A stretch of 64,000 nt of DNA from Diadema setosum (lineage: Eukaryota > Echinodermata > Echinoidea > Diadematoida > Diadematidae). The stretch covers positions 9,610,371 to 9,674,370 of the forward strand of contig NC_092704.1 of the NCBI RefSeq assembly GCF_964275005.1, read 5' to 3'. The notes under the pieces are model-generated. The model ran no database searches and was not told where the DNA came from. It saw nothing but the letters and a program-made list of their open reading frames with translations. The position numbers and the translations under genes are program-made. Shown in pieces: positions 32,820 through 46,700 of the stretch (position 1 is its first letter; every line of letters starts with the position of its first letter).

Positions 32820-33830
32820 TTTATATTCAACGCTTATCTTACCTTATCTCTGCGTTTTGCCTGGGGAAACTGTGCCAAATCATATAAAATTTTCAAATTA
32901 CAGAAACGGGCTGTCCGTTCAGTTAATCTAGCCGACTATTATTGTCACACGAATTATTTCTTCTTTGAAAACAGACTCCTTAAAGTTGCTGATTTGTTTT
33001 TATACAACTTAGGAACATTTCTGTTTCAATTATCAGCCAACGGCTTGCCTGATGTATTTACTCACATGTCTCAGAAAAACTATGCCGTCCATGCTTACCC
33101 CACAAGACAAAGAGACTCATTCCACCTTCCACGTACTCGCACACTCCTTGCTCAAAAAACAAATGTTTTTACCGGACCTAAATTTTGGAATGTCTTCCCG
33201 CCGATTTAATGAATTGTTCTAGTATGTTTACATTTAAGCAAAAATTGAAATTAATGTTAATAAATGAATATAACCAGCCTGATTAGAATTTTTTAATGTG
33301 TTATATGCGCAGTATCCTCGTTTAATAATTCTGGTTTATGCTTCCATTATATAATCACTGCATCCGTACATGTATTAACATTTCGAACTCATTATGAAGT
33401 TGATTATAGATAATGTGCACGCATATACTTGTGTATCTATATCCCATATTTCCACTCAGTTCTTATTCTCTGGATTTTTTTTTTCACCTTTTCTTTTCTT
33501 TTTCTTCTCTTTTATTTCTTTTTCCCTTTGTACCTTGATATTTTAGCTTTCATAAGTTTCGTCATTATTGCTTTGTGTCCTATCTCCATTGATTGCATAG
33601 TAAATTTACACCGGTATTTTTTCATGGAACCTGCGTTTACAAGCTTTGCTTTTGCGGTTCCATCATATTTCACAAGTTATAGAGAATTGTCTTATGTACA
33701 TTATGTATGCTGACACACTTTCTGTTCATGATCCGATCGCCTTATAAATATTGTGTATTTTGCTTGGTTTGTATTTTTTTTTTTTTTGTTGTTGATGTAT
33801 TTTAATGTCAAGTGAAATATGAAAATAAAC
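32820..33830 (+). mobile_element. LINE 3' fragment, CR1/L2-like C-terminus
   Basis: An open frame from about 32,820 to 33,209 reads AWGNCAKSYK, LQKRAVRSVNLADYYCHTN, YPTRQRDSFHLPRTRTLLA and TGPKFWNVFPPI. This is the typical C-terminal end of CR1/L2/Rex-group LINE proteins. The 3' UTR follows, with TTTACAAGCTTTGCTTTTGC, and the end is near GAAATATGAAAATAAACG. The reverse transcriptase core is missing. Confidence 0.75.
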
Positions 33831-35970
33831 GTGCTGGAACTGTTCACTGTGTCTCGAGTGCAAGACCAGTGCAGTTTCAGTTATTCAATTCAATATTTAC
33901 ATGATGAACGCGTTTGATTATCGGTATTATAATTATTATGGCTATTGTCATTGTTCTTGTTATGATGATTGGTAAACGTTCATTATTTTTAGCATTAGGG
34001 CCTACTAGTATTACAAATGTATAATCATCCGATCATCAAATATCTCTTCTCCTGGAAGAATCTGATACTAGTATGCTCGCAATTATAAGATTTTCAATCA
34101 TTAGCAATTCGCGTTACATTACATAGATCTCTAAATCAATCAAATTTTATAAACTACTGTAAATTATTTTTTAAAAAGTTTTTTTGAAATTATTTTAAGT
34201 ATTACATGTGTACCATAAAACAAACAAAAAATATAATTATTACATGACAAATTGTAATTCTAAAGTGTAAAAAACTTATTGTGACAGAGCCTGAATTGAC
34301 CGTCGATTCTGACCACGAATGAGATACGCATTCAACAGTACAGCAGAGCAGCGTGCAGTGAACAAGGCGCGGATGATGGGTTTGTGTGTGTTCAAATGGG
34401 AGAGCGAATTGATGCGAGTATCTGGCCTGCTTGGGAGTGGGATTTGAAGCCTCAAAGAAGGATATCGTAAGTAGAATATCGCTATTACCACGCGCCTGCA
34501 TAGTAGAATATACTTTTAATGCGTGAATGAGTGTAGACTTACACAGTCAAATGTACGATTATCACTATCAGTTATGCTAGAACTGACCACGGTAGCTCGG
34601 TAGAGCTCGCATGCCCTGTTTATGTCGATGGCTTAACACCGCTAATCATTGCCTTGGCTAGCTTGGTTGGGGACTTGGCCTCGTCAAGTCGTATTACTGG
34701 GTAGGCCTACTAACGTTACAAATGTAGTCAGTAAGTAGATAGTCATACACCTCTCCTTCCCTTCTTCGTTGTTTGATTTCTTCCAGTATGGTGGAGAACA
34801 GGGTAACCCCGGAGCGCTCCATTTTAGTTTTTGTAACAAGTTACAGTTCTAAACTGCTAAAATAAACAAGTTAGTGGCACTGCACCAGGACCAGTGCCCG
34901 CCTGCGTACTACGTAGTCATGGGATTGGTAGTAGTGAGTGCACGAATGGCAGCCCGAACGCTTTGAGCTCGGGCTGATCGCACGCACTGAGCTACACGTA
35001 TGCCAGCCTATGGCCCAATGGGCCAACTGGATAACCAGCCAGATGCGTGTTTTACTGTACAGATCCATACATACAGAGACGAAACTGGATATCGCCATCA
35101 TCTTTCCATGTCTTTCGCTGTATGGAGAATTAAGAACCTGCTCTGTCACTGTGTCTCACTGTCTGTCTGTGTGGTGTGTGTGTAGTCACATCAACAAGCA
35201 ATGAACGAGTAAACTAAGTTACATCTCATCACCACACCGTCATCCCCTTGCAAAGTGATGAAATTGAAAGCAACCTCATGTCATTAATTTAATCATTTAT
35301 CACAGATTTCTGTCTTCTCCTGCTTCTAGAATCTAACGTTACTAGACAACCTTATTTTCATTCAAAGTGCTTTTTTTTTTGTCATTCCATTCTCATCATA
35401 GTTTTATTATGGATTTATTTAAAGTCAATATAGCAAAGTTACAATTGATTGGGGGACTTCCATTTGATTAGGATACTATAGTAGTATCGCACCTCTGCAG
35501 TGGAGTCTTGGTACATGCATATCGGGACTTTGGCTGCATGCATGCTAGCGAGGCGAGAAGCGCCACGCACCATGACCCAGCACATCATCAACACACGACA
35601 TGTAAACCCTATCAGGAGCATATCACGACTATCGAAGAGCTATCAAAAGTGCACATATTCTGTGAAAAAGCGCCACATGCTCGTTTGTACTGTGTACGAG
35701 TGTACAAGTACAATACAAGCATACAGGGTACACAAGTAGCGATGCCAAACCGGCCGTCCGTTTTTCGATGTATACTCTGTTTACGTGTTAAACATGGTTG
35801 CAAATTTTGTTAATTTTTGTTATCAATTTACCTTCAATCTCACTTGAAACTTAATATATTCACACTCTGATGTTTGTAAATGGTCAAAATATATGTTGCC
35901 ATAATATTGAACAACAAATTGTTTACGGATTTTGCACTTGAAATGCGCCGTGAAAACGGTGCAATCGAGT
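33831..35970. other. Intergenic stretch before the presumed TRRAP promoter
   Basis: It includes scattered short open frames and a CpG-containing patch around 34.56-35.0 kb. TTTCTTCCAG at about 34,780 before TATGGTGGAGAACAG could be a splice acceptor, but no gene can be built on it. No RNA gene was recognised. Confidence 0.4.
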
Positions 35971-35977
35971 CACGGAG

Positions 35978-35989
35978 GCCGCCATTTTG
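35978..35989. promoter_or_regulatory. YY1-type motif, candidate TRRAP promoter
   Basis: GCCGCCATTTTG matches the reverse form of the YY1 motif (CAAAATGGCGGC), which usually sits close to transcription starts of housekeeping genes. It lies in a locally CpG-richer patch (about 35.95-36.4 kb), some 4.4 kb before the first coding exon. AAT|GTGAGC just after it (about 36,006) and TTGTAG|GTAAGG near 36,763 could be donors of a non-coding first exon. The choice cannot be made from sequence alone. Confidence 0.35.
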
Positions 35990-36764
35990 AATCGCGTCAC
36001 TGCAAATGTGAGCTAGGCATCACATTAGAAAGTAACGTGATACACGAGATTTCGGTACCTGTACGTGAGCACACTTGCGTGAATCGATCAGTGAACACTG
36101 CTGCTACGAATCTATGAAAAAAACCCGAATAATTTTGAGTATGTGTATCAAATTTAACAGGATTTCTTCGATCTTACCTGAATTGGGTGTGGAAAAAGCA
36201 ACTTTGAAGGCTGTTTTCATACCCCTAGACTAGAGTTTTCAGCAGTTTTCATACATATTCTGACCGAGTGAAATGTCAGCTTTACAATGATACCAAACTT
36301 GCTACCTACCATCGTATCGCAAAAAAAAACGCCGACGGGAAATCTCGGGGCATGTCCACTGCCTGAACCGGCGATATGGGAGGAAAGTGTGCATTAGTCA
36401 ATGGGAAATCTGGTTGTGTGATGGTCGCGAGAGTGTGTGAACTGATTGGAGAGGGGTGCTGTTTATCTTTTCCTGGTTTATTTACATAGTGTAGTTCTTG
36501 AAATGCAATAATAAATCATCCATCATTTAGATTTTTAAAGTACATGTTGTAGATTTTAAATTATTTATGAATTAATATTTTTTTTTAAAAGGAATATCAT
36601 GTCATTTTGGTTCCTGCGGTAGCTGTAGTAACGTTAGGTGTAGAGTAGGATTAACTTTATCTAGATTTAAGTGAACAATTCAACTGATACAAAATTGTTT
36701 ATAAAATAATTGCAAACCTATTGAACTGTTTATATTTTCCCTGACATTTTAGGGAAATTGTAGG

Positions 36765-39700
36765 TAAGGTTTGAAGAAGGGAGAGAAGTTGACTGTGCCC
36801 CAGATTGGATTGCATAATGTTTAGAAAAAAAAAAAAAAAACATTAGAAATGGGACAAAAGTGGCATAACTATGGGGGGGGGGGGGGGGATGTGCCCCCAA
36901 TCAGATCACTAAGAAATACAAAGTTTGCTACTTGTGATGCTTAATATTTATATCAACATGACAAAGTTACTCGTACGTTGACATCCATCTCAATGCTGTG
37001 GTAAACTTTCATTGTACAAAATGTATGTCACGAGTCTTCATGGTATGCACACAAGTTGTGCATCCTGTAATATGTAAATTAAGTTGAGTAATAATGCATT
37101 ACCATAATTGTTACATAACTTTGCCAAATAATGTTTATTTGCAAGACCAGCAATACAATTTATATTGTACATGTACACAAGTTTCGCACTTCAAATCCCA
37201 CGAACCATTCCATCACAGAATATAGGCAGATTATCTTATAACTTATAGGGCCTACATTATAGCAGCGCAAGCATGTCAAGTGAAGCTTGATGATGTGCTC
37301 ATTTGCATAATTATGTATGCATACATACTCCTGTATATGTTACATATCATTTTATTATCAGACATGTGCATAATGATATCAAAGTGAAGTAGACACTACA
37401 CTTGTGTCATTATCAAAGGTTTACATGTAGTCGGGTATTCAGGATGCCTAAAAAAATACATAATTGCGGCAAATGTGATGCATTGTAAATACATTGCAAT
37501 CTCATTTGCATATTAGTATAATTACACTAAATTTACCCCTGAGTATTAAAAAAAGCTTCTGAGTACATAAGATATTGAGATATTCATTGTAAATCTTTCC
37601 TTGCTAATTTATTATTTTTATTTCAATTATACTGTCTCAAATGCCTGTAATACTTGAACAGCCAGGAGGAGCCGGCAGACACTTTTAAGAACATGCTTGC
37701 ATAATAGATGAGCTCATTTGCATATTTGCCACTAATTCACAAAAATATGTTGACTGACATTATAGAGCATGTCATAAGCTTCAAATTGAATGGTCACTCA
37801 ATATACTTCACATGAATTTGTAAAATTCCTTTGGCATCGCTAACACAAGGTTTATATGTAGTGCTGCCATCAAGCTAACGCTGACTTCTCTTTGCTGGGA
37901 CGCCACCACAGTTGGCCGTCATTTGTGCAATCAAAATGCACGAAACCTAAGTTCTTTGGTCAGGATTAGAGGAAGTAAGATCGTCTTTGAGAAAACTTAC
38001 AGTAAAAACAGATGAATGTTTGTGACAACGCTGAAAAAAAAAAAGCGAGAAAAAGTACATGATGTGAATGAATTGGAAACTTTTTTTCTCAGTTGGTTAG
38101 GCACTTTTGGTTTTTAATGTGGGGTAGTGCATATTAGTTTGCCAGACAAAACAGTTCGTGGCATTCATGTCCAAAGAATGAACTTGCATCAAATTTACTT
38201 GTAGATCAGGTGACCAGAATTGACTGACGACTGACATTTCAGCAGGCATCCATGATCCATTTCATTGTTTTCTATTCAATGCATTAGCAACTTTTTTTTT
38301 TTTTTTTTTTTTTTTTTGTAATTTGCCAAATACCAGGCTTGCTAACAGGTGGATGTGTTGGCATGCACCATTTATAAGGATCACATGAACAATCATCACA
38401 TCTCCATCACAGATGCTTATGCTTATCTCAGTGAATTTACAAACTACATGTACATGTAAAATGCCTATTGGAGCGGCAGTACAAATGACCTTTTTTGTGG
38501 TACAAACCTGTATAGGATACTATACTGTAGTACTAAATAACTTCATGTCAAATAAAAATAGGTTTAGGTGATCTACATGTTGCTGAATAGTTTCTAGTGA
38601 CACTGTGAGTGTCACAGGCTTACAGTGCATGATTAATTGCAGGATAGATATATACGAGTGTAGGTAGATCTAGTACATGTACAGCTGTACACTGTGTACA
38701 TGCAAGTGTACAAGTGTATGTGTATGTTTGGCATATATTGAAGTGAAGAAGAAGTTACATGTAGATCTACAGAGAGAGAGAGAGAGACTATGAAATAGAG
38801 GGTTTTTTTCCCAGTCTGAGCAGTATTATTTTACAAGAGTTAAACCATGCACCAAGGTTGGACCCCCCCTTGCCAAAATTCAACCTCGCAAAAGCGTAGG
38901 TTTCTACATTTGTGTAGCTGGCTGTCGAATCTTGGATGGGGTTGTGGTTGAATTATGGGCACCTTGCTTTACTCCACCGAGCACTTGTGCTTTGATGGGT
39001 GATCTGGTCGGAGATGTGGTGAGTGAATGATGACAGGAGGCAGGAATTTATGTCCACAATCAAAGGACTGGAGAGAGTATACATTATAGGTGCAGGGCCC
39101 AGGAATGATTTTGAGCAGACAGCTTTCTCAGTGATGTCAGTGCAGTGTTTCTCCACAGCACCATAAGTTTAATTTCACTTAAACCATTTGTTTAATGTAT
39201 ATTCAGTGACGAGGTTCTGGGTTTGGCAGTGCAGATGTGGTGGACTACACATGTAGTAACTTGATATTACAGAATCATGTAATACAAAATCTGCTGCTAA
39301 TTAAGGGCTTTCCAGCCAGTAGCTTTCTTGTGGCATCTCACACTGTGCATGTGCGAAATTAATGAACATCAAGTGCAAGTTGTTACTCCTTTTCAGGTGA
39401 TACAGTCTTCAAAAGATCCACAATGAAGCTACCCTGTAGAGTGATCTATTTTGTACATTATGTACATTGTACATGTAAACCATCTTTAGAAACAAATGAC
39501 ATGTACAACTGTACTTTGTGCAATATGGAAGTTTGCCCAGTGTATAAAGGCATTATCCCCAAAGACTGTCTAAAATATTTTTTTCTGTGAACAGTGATAT
39601 AAATTTGTGCATGTATTGCTACATATTATAAGGGAGGAGGACATTTTTTTTTTCATTTTTTTAAAAAAAATTATTATTTGGGGGAGGGTGGGGGATAGTG

Positions 39701-40004
39701 TTCATAATTGGTTGGGTCCAGGTCAATGCCCCCTTCCCTCCTGATGGGAATGATCTTGGAGTTGAGCCCTTCCAAGTCATGTTTTTTTCTTCCGTGTGTG
39801 TGTGTGTGTGTGTGTGATTTTTTTTTTTTTTTTATTAATATTATTATTTTAAGAGCCAAAAAGGGGGTGGGGAGCTGCAGGCCCCTCTGGTGCCTGTAGT
39901 ACCATAATCCAACCATAAAAGTTGCAACATGTTGAATAAATTAATAATTGCTTACAATTCACGTACAAATCAAATTATGACTTTCTTGAGGCTGAAGGAC
40001 AATA
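36765..40004. other. Probable first intron of TRRAP or intergenic DNA
   Basis: No coding region is seen. It contains A- and G-runs near 36,824-36,888 and a poly-T run at about 38,292-38,318. A (GT)n tract lies at about 39,797-39,818. Confidence 0.4.
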
Positions 40005-40160
40005 CTGTAAAAGTGGATATTTTTGCATGACTGATTATTCGCACTTGGCCGGGTAAAAAAGAAGTTCAGATGTTTTTAATTCCACAGAATCAAGACATCA
40101 ACTACTAGAACATATGGCATGCAAAAATATTCACATGCTTTTATTTTCACTTTTACAGTA
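40005..40160. mobile_element. TA-flanked MITE with CTGTAAAAGTG ends
   Basis: CTGTAAAAGTG starts the element after TA and its inverse CACTTTTACAG ends it before TA. A second inner pair, TATTTTTGCATG and GCATGCAAAAATA, extends the inverted repeat. It lies about 180 bp before TRRAP exon 1 of this annotation. Confidence 0.7.
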
Positions 40161-40339
40161 TTTCGTAACAGGAAGGCAGAACAGTTTGCTCAGTTACATA
40201 AAGACGTACTATACAATTATATGATTGATGTGAGATTGCACTTTTGAACAAAGATGCCTTGCTTTTTTATGTGTGCTTTTGTTATTTTTTTTTTCGTCTC
40301 ACTTGACTTATTGTAATGTGAATGTTGTATCTCTTATAG

Positions 40340-40512
40340 GAACTGAGAAAGGAATGCTGAAATGCAGTCATCCAACAAGTGCTGAAGAGAGAATTTTGCC
40401 GCGGAAGAGTTCTCAATGATGCCAGTGCCAACAGGCTCAGGTGGAAACGACCCTACATCTGTGATGAACAAATATCGTAACAATGTTACAGTCCTTGCAG
40501 ACTCGAGATCAA
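40340..40512 (+). CDS. TRRAP: TRRAP exon 1 (coding from 40,416)
   Basis: Acceptor TTATAG at 40,334-40,339, 76 bases of 5' UTR, then [10 protein letters not shown] and [15 protein letters not shown]. Donor GTGAGT at 40,513, one base into a codon. At least one non-coding exon must lie upstream. Confidence 0.8.
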
Positions 40513-43500
40513 GTGAGTCGCCCTGTGTTTTTTTTTTTCCCCCTTACCGTAAAAAAAAAATCTTGTAGCAATTAGTAAGATTAATTTCTCCTAACAAACA
40601 AACAGTAACGAGTTCAGTTTCTGTGCCCCTTTCCCCTTGATTTTTGTATTGCTGCAGTGACATAATGAATGACTTTGTTTGCACACATTGAAACCTCTTG
40701 ACAGGAATAAGGCATTATTACCACAGGGTAGGGTGCTACAAATTTTTGAATGCAGCATGCTGTGAGGACAAGTCTGGAGAGGGGGGGGGGGGGGGGGTGA
40801 ACATTGGGGACCTCTGAATGCTTCTGTAGAAATGTTACATTTTCACCTGCTCATGGAAATGATGCATTTGCATGATGATGATGACAACAAGTATTGGAGA
40901 AGCTGGAGGCAAAGTGCTTTGTTTGAAGCTCCGGCGATGTGCGAGCTCACTCATTCTGCTTTGTGCCACTACAGTGCACATGTTTTGTGAGGATGGTGTG
41001 CTTGTGTGTTGCTTGGAGACATTTACAGAGTGCTTTCCAACGTGCCAGCCATGTTCGTCAAAATAAGCTGAAAAGATCTGAATGCAAATGATTTGGTTGG
41101 TGAATGAAAGTAGGGCATATTCATTAGAGGTGATGCAATTCCATGATATAACAGATTTTTATTTTTGTTGGGATTTTTTTTTTTTTTGGTCATCACCTCG
41201 CATCATTTTTTCCTTTTGTTTTGTGTAAACAAGGAGTGTTAGAATATAAACAAAGTAATTTAAATGTTTTTCAGACATAATCATTCATATCTAAACATTT
41301 GGATAACATTCACAATATCAGGAATATCAATACCTACTGTAGGTCTCAAAATGAGTAGACCAAGTATTAGCAGTCAACAACTCTTCCATTCACAACATGT
41401 ATTACCATAACTCTAGATGCATTGTGTGTTTGCTTGTGCCTTTGATGTTGTGAATGAAATTGCTATATTTTATCATCTGATTATACACAGCGGATGAAAC
41501 AAGGCTTAAAGCAGCACAAGAAATTAGCGAAAATTTTGAGGTGAGTGTATTTCAGTTGGTATCCACTTTTCTGATAGCGGTTACAGTGTACATGTATGTT
41601 TAACAATAGTTCTTGTGACGAGAGTCTGTATTGAAGAAAAGGAATCAAAGAAGAAGATACATTCAAAACAAGAACAGCTGCTACCTGTTCTGTCTGAAAG
41701 CCTCATTACATCTTTTGTATTTCAACATATTTTTTTTTTTCCAGGGAACTGTCTTATCTACTTGTAAGAAAAATTTCTTTGCATTTGCATAATTTCTGGC
41801 TTCATGCAGAAGGCCAAAACATTTTGTTGATTGATCAAAAGTCACTGAAGGATGTACAATGTAGTGTGTACAGTCATAAAGCTGTCACCGCTGACAGTCA
41901 TGTGTATATGTGGACTGTCACTGCATACATTTATATGTAGTAATGAAAATACAACCTTGGAGGTTCATTATAACAAAGTCCTCGGGATTGGCAGTTTTCT
42001 TTTCTTATATAAAAATTTTGTTAAAACCGAACAAATAAATAATAAAAATACGTCAAGTGGATAATATTGCGGCCTGAATTTTTACTTTTGGTTGTTACCG
42101 GAATTTCATCAAAACCGTGTTCGTTATAACGGGAGTGCACCTTATGTAGATTTTGTTATGAATGTCACGAATTGCGATGAAAACGTGCAAACATTGTTCC
42201 CTCTCTCGACAACCAGGTGATCATCTCCTCATCACAGTACCACACCTTCTTGGAAACAGCCATTCCTCATTTCCTGAGGGTCCTGAAGGATGAGAAGCCT
42301 CAGTTCATCGCCGAGTCACCGCTCCAGGTTAGTTCGGGTGCTGTTTAGTTTGCCGAGACACATGTCCAAGACTCGTCTTCATGTGGAAAATGTAATAGAG
42401 TGTCAAAGTGTGATGTCATAGCTATTCATTGCCATGGAAACTGGTTCTAAACTACCTCACTGGGCCCTCGTGTTTATGCTCGCACCTGGTTCCAGCCAGA
42501 AATGAGAAATGGAGAAATCTTGATAGACATGAAATAATATTATGATCGGCTTCATACACTTGCTGTGCTGTGGTCTCTTGTCTATGCTGGTTTTGCTTTG
42601 GGTCCAAGAAAATTTAAACCAAAATATGAAGAAACTAGAAAAGCACTCTGAGAGCGCAGACCTCCGCCAAGCATGCAACGTATTTCCACCACTACACTGA
42701 TCTTGTTCTTCCATAGAGATATCATACGTACACACAACATCGGTGCTGAAAGTCGACTGATTTCCCAATATAGAAGCCTTTGTTACGTCATAAGCCCTCA
42801 GCTGCACGGCGCGCCTCGCCCCAGCAGAAACTAGAGCACGCACTTTAGTGCGCGCAGGCAAGCCTCAAATACGCACAGCCAGAACTCCCAAGTTCATTGA
42901 CCCTACCTGCCAAAACATCAAAAATCCTTCATAAATTCCCCCAAAATTAACGGATCATTACCAAAAGTTAATCGTTTGTTACTTTTGTCAGTCTCAACCT
43001 TTCCTGCAAGTTTCATCCCAATCCATTACCTACTTTTTGAGTTATTTTGCACACGGACAAACTAACGAACGAACGAACGAACACACAAACCAAGGGTAAC
43101 AAAAACATAATCTCCTCCCTTGGCGGAGGTAATGACAAATGAAGAGCATGTGAACACTATTGAGCATCGAATGATCCTTTTGAAAAACAAGTCAAATGCT
43201 ATTAGTTATGAATATTGTGTGTGAGGTGGTGAAAGGGTGAGAGTGAATACCGAACCCTTGTCACCTTTGTCCTTGCCCTTGCAATGTAATATGAGGGAGC
43301 AGTTTACAGCTTGGCCCGTCAGTATCCTCTGTGATAAGATCTCGCTTTAGGTATGTGTGTGTATTTTACTTTACATTTTTTCTTTGATACCAATACTTGT
43401 TTCGGAACCACTATTGTTCTTTTTTGTAGGATGTAATTCTTGTGCAATTCAGACTTCTGACTGTGAGATGTGAATTATCCCTATAAAATACTTTTTATCT

Positions 43501-43615
43501 ATCTATGTGCCTATCTCTATCTATCTATCTATCGATCTATCTATCTACCTACCTACCTACCTACCTATCTATCTATTTATCTATTTATCTTTCTATCTAT
43601 CTATCTATCTATCTA

Positions 43616-43705
<90 letters not shown>

Positions 43706-46700
43706 CATCCATCCATCCATCCATCTATCTATCTATCTATCCCCTCCAGCACCTGCGCAAGCTCTTGCTGGAGCTGCTCCATCGGATGCCGACCAATGAG
43801 CTCCTGCGGCAGTTCGTGCGCCAGATCCTGGAGCTGATGTTCTCGCTGCTGGAGACGGAGAATGAGGAGAACGTGCTGGTTTGCCTGAAGATCATCATCG
43901 AGCTGCACAAGTACTACCGGCCCGCCATGCAGCCGGAGGTGAGATGGGGAAATGAGTGGAGTGGTATAGGGAAGGGCGCATCCGGACACCTATGCACCCC
44001 CACACAATTACGTACCCCAGGGCCCCATTTTATAAAAAGTTGATATAATAAAGATAGCAATTCCTGCTGGAATGGCAATTGTCATTGTAGCGACAAAAAT
44101 CCAGCTTACTGATTGGTTTTTGCTAACGGAAGTTGACATTCCAGCAAGAGTTGCTAACCTAACATCTTTTATGAAATGGGGCCCAGTACAACTACCACCT
44201 ATGGACAACTACCCTTGTAGAACAATTCATCCTCCAAGGCAAACCCAGACATTTCTGCGTGCATGAAACTTTTGTGAATTTTGTGAGGAGCCGAGATTTG
44301 CAAAAGTCTTTGTACAAACAATGCCTTGAATGCCATTAGCAATTCACAAAAGTTCCATGCTGCAAAAAAGAAAGAAAGAAAAAAAGAAGACTGTCAGCTC
44401 CAATTTGCAAAAGTTTCATGCCATTAATATTTCTGGTTTTACAGTACCCCCAGGACAACTTTCCCCGCAGGTGATTGTCCAGTGGATGGGTCATTTGTCC
44501 TAAGGGTTTGATTGTCCTTGGGGGATAATTGTTTGGAGGGTAATTGTACAGGGGTTAGGAATTGCAGAATCAGATTGGGCTCTCTATAGTCCTTGATGCA
44601 AAAAGCTGTTGTGGCTTTAATGGACGAGACCTCGGACTATCAAACGAGATTCCCGGTTTGTGCCTCGTGGCTACAGTGGTTGGGCCCCTATTGCAGTGTT
44701 TACACCATGTTCCCTGTCATGGCAGTCAAGTTTCAGGCCACCATGGACAACATGGGATGGATGTGAGACTACACGGTGAGAGGGGATAGTCAAACGTGAC
44801 AGGCAGTGATACCGTGGATGCCTTGTCAGATTTTTAAACTGTCAACAAATTTGCCGTTGCAGTCCCGGTGCTAATAAGAAACCTTGTATGTAATAAAACG
44901 GGGGTGAACACAACAAAACATGATGGCGAGTAATAGGCCATAAGAAAACTTGGGGGTGGTGTGTTGTGGGACACAACAGAAAGTATTGATAGTCTAGCCT
45001 GACCGATGCCGTGAGAACAGCGTCCGATAGCTGTGTGTTCACCGGGGCAAGGACTGGAAGGAACAAGAGTAGAATACAAGGAGGGGAAAACCGGAAAATG
45101 TCTCATCTACCCACGGCGCATTACACATTTCAGGCAAACGGGGCTGCCATGACCGCCGGAAACATGTTGTAAACGCAACATAAGCAAGGCACTTTGTCTT
45201 TACAGCTCAGTCCTTCCGAGGAAACTCAAAGCTGTCGGTCTCATTGCTTCTTCAGCGGTCATGTGAGACAAATCAATACAAATCAGAGATGTGGCCATTG
45301 CCTGTCAGACTTGACATTTCAGGATGTGACAGCACATAATGTACCTGATTAGAACACGTCTGGGTGGCATTTCATGAAGCGTTTTTGTCAGATATTTTTT
45401 CTCACATGCTGTTATAAATTACTGAAATCCCTGTATCTGATTGGCTGAGAGCTATTTTGTCAGAAAAAAAAAAAATGTCTGACAAAATGCTCATGAAATG
45501 CCCTCCCATTCCTTATAGGAAAGGTATGCATTCAAATGAATGAAGGGGATGAGATTCTGTGGTGGATCTATGTGAGAAAACAAAATCTTTATGTAAATAT
45601 AGTGGGTGTTGCTTTCTGTGTTGTTTTTCAGGGAAGAGTTAGTGAAGAATTTCCTGTCTCAAATTGGTATTGCAATGAATTTATCTGTGTCAACATCTCA
45701 ATATGCAACATACAGTTCATTACATTACCAAAAGAAACAAACAAACAAACAAACAAAACAACAACAAACAAGCAAACAAAATAGAATAAAAAATAGTCAG
45801 TACTGTGATACACATTTATATACTTTTGTTGACCAGAAACAAACAACAAACAAACAAACAAGCAAACAAAATAGAATAAAAAAAAGCCAGTACTGTGATA
45901 CACGTTTATATACTTTTGTTGACCAGAAAAGAATCTTTATTGCGGCACAGAATGAAATATTCCATGGTTTTACTTTCCTGCTCATTACATGTTTTTACAC
46001 ACATCGAGTGCATAAAATGAAGATTTGAATGAATGCTGAGACCAGAAGCCAGTGGGCACAAGATTTCCTAGTTTCCTATAAATCTTTATAAAAACTTATA
46101 AAACTTTATATAGAACTATGATGAAATTAATCAAGATATGCACTTGTAAACTGGAAAAAAAAAAGACAGTGTTTCTTGGATCTCAAGGACAGCAATGTGA
46201 CATGTCTGTTTATATAACATCTTTTGTAGATCCTGCAGCTATGGAACTTCTATTGCAATATGCAAACATTGTTTTTGTCATAGTCGCTGTACAATTTTGC
46301 ACTCCTAACTCTCCCATATTTCGTGTACAGGTGCAGCATTTTCTCCAGTTTGTGAAGACAGTTTACAAGGACATCCAAGTCAACATGGTAAGTTCTCAAA
46401 CAAATTCTTTATTAATATCTGCAGTCTGTGATGTAGCCTTTTAGATCTAGAGCTTTTCTGTTAGGGAGGAGTAATGGGCATTTAAAAGGAAAAAGGCATT
46501 TTGCCTTTCTACATACCTTATTCACTGATGTGTTCATGTAAACTTGCGATATTGAGGTAATATTGTATGTCAAGAATCAGCAGCAAGTTGAAAAAACTGT
46601 AACATTCATCATACCTGATTGAGCACCAAATACTAATCATGCAACAATGTCCACTTTAACAGATTTATCATTCTCATGTAGACCAGCCCCCATGTTTTAC

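Noticed and set aside
34780-34810. Possible splice acceptor TTTCTTCCAG before TATGGTGGAGAACAG
   Set aside because: No coding frame or partner exon could be joined to it.
43470-44043. Long plus-strand frame that runs into TRRAP exon 4
   Set aside because: The first half is the CTAT array. The exon itself starts at 43,750 and is used in frame with exon 3.
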